A DNA stretch of 64,000 nt, from NCBI GenBank assembly GCA_965231925.1, contig OZ246894.1, positions 2,976,001 to 3,040,000 on the forward strand. Direction: 5' to 3'. Origin of the DNA: Poriferisodalis sp965231925. Lineage in GTDB: Bacteria > Actinomycetota > Acidimicrobiia > Acidimicrobiales > Poriferisodalaceae. Positions 62,600 through 64,000 of this stretch are shown in pieces (within the stretch, counting starts at the first letter, position 1; every line of letters starts with the position of its first letter). Made by a program: the position numbers and the translations under genes. Under the pieces are notes generated by a model. That model was not told where the DNA came from, searched no databases, and saw nothing but the letters and a program-made list of their open reading frames with translations.

Positions 62600-63547
62600 T
62601 TACCAGCCGCGATCGGCAAGCTTGGTTTCGAGACCTTCCATCTCGAGACCCGGCATGGCGCTGCCGAGGCCCCGGCTGACCTTGGCCACCACTGACGGAT
62701 CGCGGTAGTGCGTAGTGGCCTCGACGATTGCCTCGGCGCGTGGCCCAGGGTCTTCGCTCTTGAAGATCCCCGACCCGACGAAGACGGCTTCGGCGCCGAG
62801 CTGGCACACCAGCGAAGCGTCGGCGGGCGTCGCGATGCCGCCTGCACAGAACAGAGGCACCGGCAAACGACCGGTTTCGGCGATCTCCTGCACCAGGCCG
62901 AGCGGCGACTGCAGCTGCTTCGCCCAATCGAACAGCTCGGCGCTATCGGCCTGGGTGATCTTTGCGATGTCGCCAGTGATCGAGCGCAGGTGCCGGACGG
63001 CTTCCACGATGTTGCCGGTGCCTGCCTCGCCCTTGGAGCGAATCAAGCAGGCGCCCTCGGAGATGCGTCGCAGCGCCTCGCCCAGGTTCGTCGCACCGCA
63101 CACGAACGGGACGGTGAACGCCCACTTGTCGATGTGATGGGTTTCGTCTGCGGGCGTGAGCACCTCAGACTCGTCGATGTAGTCGACGTCTAGAGCCTCG
63201 AGCACCTGAGCCTCGCCGAAGTGGCCGATGCGAGCCTTGGCCATGACCGGGATCGTCACTGCCGCCTGGATGCCCTCGATCATTGCGGGGTCGCTCATGC
63301 GGGCCACACCGCCGTCGCGGCGGATGTCGGCGGGAACCCGTTCGAGCGCCATGACGGCGACCGCCCCGGCATCTTCTGCGATCTTGGCCTGCTCGGGCGT
63401 GACGACGTCCATGATGACGCCGCCGCGGAGCATGTCGGCAAGTCCGCGCTTGACCCGCACGGTTCCCACCATCTGGGACTCTGCGGCTTGCGCATGGGAG
63501 GGCATCGAGGTGCCAGCCTGGCCTGTGCTCGTGGGGCCTGAATTCAT
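62600..63547 (-). CDS. pdxS: pyridoxal 5'-phosphate synthase lyase subunit
   Basis: 315 residues. Makes PLP from ribose 5-phosphate, glyceraldehyde 3-phosphate and ammonia. Highly conserved blocks: VKRGLADMLRGGVIMDVVTP, AVMALERVPADIRRDGGVAR, PVMAKARIGHFGEAQVLEAL, the Lys of HHIDKWAFTVPFVCGATNLG, and LFCAGGIATPADASLVCQLG. The first 25 residues are a variable leader. TACACT six bases before the ATG suggests leaderless expression. Confidence 0.98.
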   Translation of the reverse strand: MNSGPTSTGQAGTSMPSHAQAAESQMVGTVRVKRGLADMLRGGVIMDVVTPEQAKIAEDAGAVAVMALERVPADIRRDGGVARMSDPAMIEGIQAAVTIPVMAKARIGHFGEAQVLEALDVDYIDESEVLTPADETHHIDKWAFTVPFVCGATNLGEALRRISEGACLIRSKGEAGTGNIVEAVRHLRSITGDIAKITQADSAELFDWAKQLQSPLGLVQEIAETGRLPVPLFCAGGIATPADASLVCQLGAEAVFVGSGIFKSEDPGPRAEAIVEATTHYRDPSVVAKVSRGLGSAMPGLEMEGLETKLADRGW

Positions 63548-63553
63548 GGGGTC

Positions 63554-63559
63554 AGTGTA
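63554..63559 (-). promoter_or_regulatory. -10 hexamer of leaderless pdxS
   Basis: TACACT on the minus strand, six bases before the pdxS ATG. No clear -35. Confidence 0.5.
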
Positions 63560-63601
63560 GGGAGCGGCCCCGGTGCTGCCCCGGGGATATTCCCGCTGCG
63601 C

Positions 63602-64000
63602 TCAGAATTCGCGCAGGACAGCGACCCGGGTCTCGAGGTCTGCCCGGTAGTCGGGCAGGTCGTCGGGGGCCGCCGTCTCCGCGGATCGGGGATCGGCCAG
63701 CCACAGCGGCCAGGTAACCCGCGGCGCGTCGCTGCGCACGCCTGCCGACGACATCGACTCCAATGCGCTGGCGAGGCCCGGCGGGTAGCGCGTCAGCCGC
63801 ACGGCCTCGGCGTCGTCGTGGAAGTCGCTGCCCGTGCCGGCCTCGCGCTCGGTGCGGGCCTGCACCAGCGGCCACAGGGCGGGCCATAGCAGCGCCGGAA
63901 GCCCGACCGTGGTGACAACGGTGGTGAGGTAGGCAGCACGCCCGTCACGAATCTGGGTCAGCAACCGTGCGACGACCGCCTCGAGCTCGATGCGATTCAG
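63602..64000 (-). CDS. M48 (HtpX-like) peptidase homologue lacking the zinc motif (partial)
   Basis: The C-terminal 132 codons are in the window; the N-terminus lies beyond 64000. LNRIELEAVVARLLTQIRDG aligns with the family segment LNRxELEAVxAHELSHIRN, but HELSH is replaced by RLLTQ. The helix TTVVTTVGLPALLWPALW and the late motif EAVRLTRYPPGLASALESM are typical of actinobacterial M48 proteins. The third zinc ligand Glu (EFLAD) appears as SDFHDD. So the fold is recognisable and the protease is probably dead. Family call rests on short motifs. Confidence 0.6.
   Translation of the reverse strand: MNRIELEAVVARLLTQIRDGRAAYLTTVVTTVGLPALLWPALWPLVQARTEREAGTGSDFHDDAEAVRLTRYPPGLASALESMSSAGVRSDAPRVTWPLWLADPRSAETAAPDDLPDYRADLETRVAVLREF

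Overview
This is a 64 kb stretch of high-GC actinobacterial chromosome. It carries a conserved housekeeping backbone read almost entirely on the minus strand: M48-like fragment, pdxS, pdxT, yebC, ruvC, ruvA, ruvB, queA, tgt, yajC, secD, secF, relA, hisS, aspS, DUF948, alaS, ruvX, mltG, aroE, prepilin peptidase, aroB, aroQ, efp, nusB, pyrR, pyrB, pyrC-like, carA, carB. This gene order is the familiar one of Actinomycetota. The codon use, the Tad pilus locus and the very large Calx-beta surface protein would fit Acidimicrobiia or a close relative, but that placement is inference only.

Layout. 1-6.9 kb: pyrimidine operon with 4-8 bp gene overlaps, a PyrR-type RNA element over the pyrR ribosome site, and a dihydroorotase-like subunit that has lost its metal ligands. 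7.0-7.6 kb: a plus-strand VapBC-like toxin-antitoxin pair. 7.6-18.2 kb: a Tad/Flp-type secretion-pilus operon (ATPase, two membrane platform proteins, SAF-domain protein, pilin-like and TadE-like proteins) led by a large lipoprotein and a large Cys-rich secreted protein that I do not recognise. 18.4-28.9 kb: MFS exporter, nusB, efp, shikimate genes, prepilin peptidase, mltG, ruvX, alaS. 29.0-29.5 kb: a toxin-first pair. 29.5-35.7 kb: DUF948 pair, aspS, hisS, rel. 35.9-45.8 kb: an accessory island with CcdA/MazF-like and antitoxin/nucleotidyltransferase pairs, a membrane-anchored protease-nuclease fusion, a frameshifted membrane protein, an IS1380-like remnant, a DUF222/HNH protein and a DUF4143 ATPase. 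45.8-54.6 kb: secFD-yajC, tgt, queA, ruvBAC. 54.7-60.8 kb: a giant secreted repeat protein inserted between ruvC and yebC, whose start is separated from its reading frame by a run of ten C. 61-64 kb: yebC, pdxTS and a partial M48-like gene without a catalytic motif.

Themes that cut across the window: enzyme homologues lacking key residues (PyrC, TGT zinc site, M48 protein); short in-frame minisatellites inside housekeeping genes (tgt, queA, hisS tail, DUF222 protein); and at least nine genes with a TANNNT -10 hexamer six or seven bases before the start codon, pointing to leaderless transcription. No rRNA, tRNA or CRISPR array was seen.
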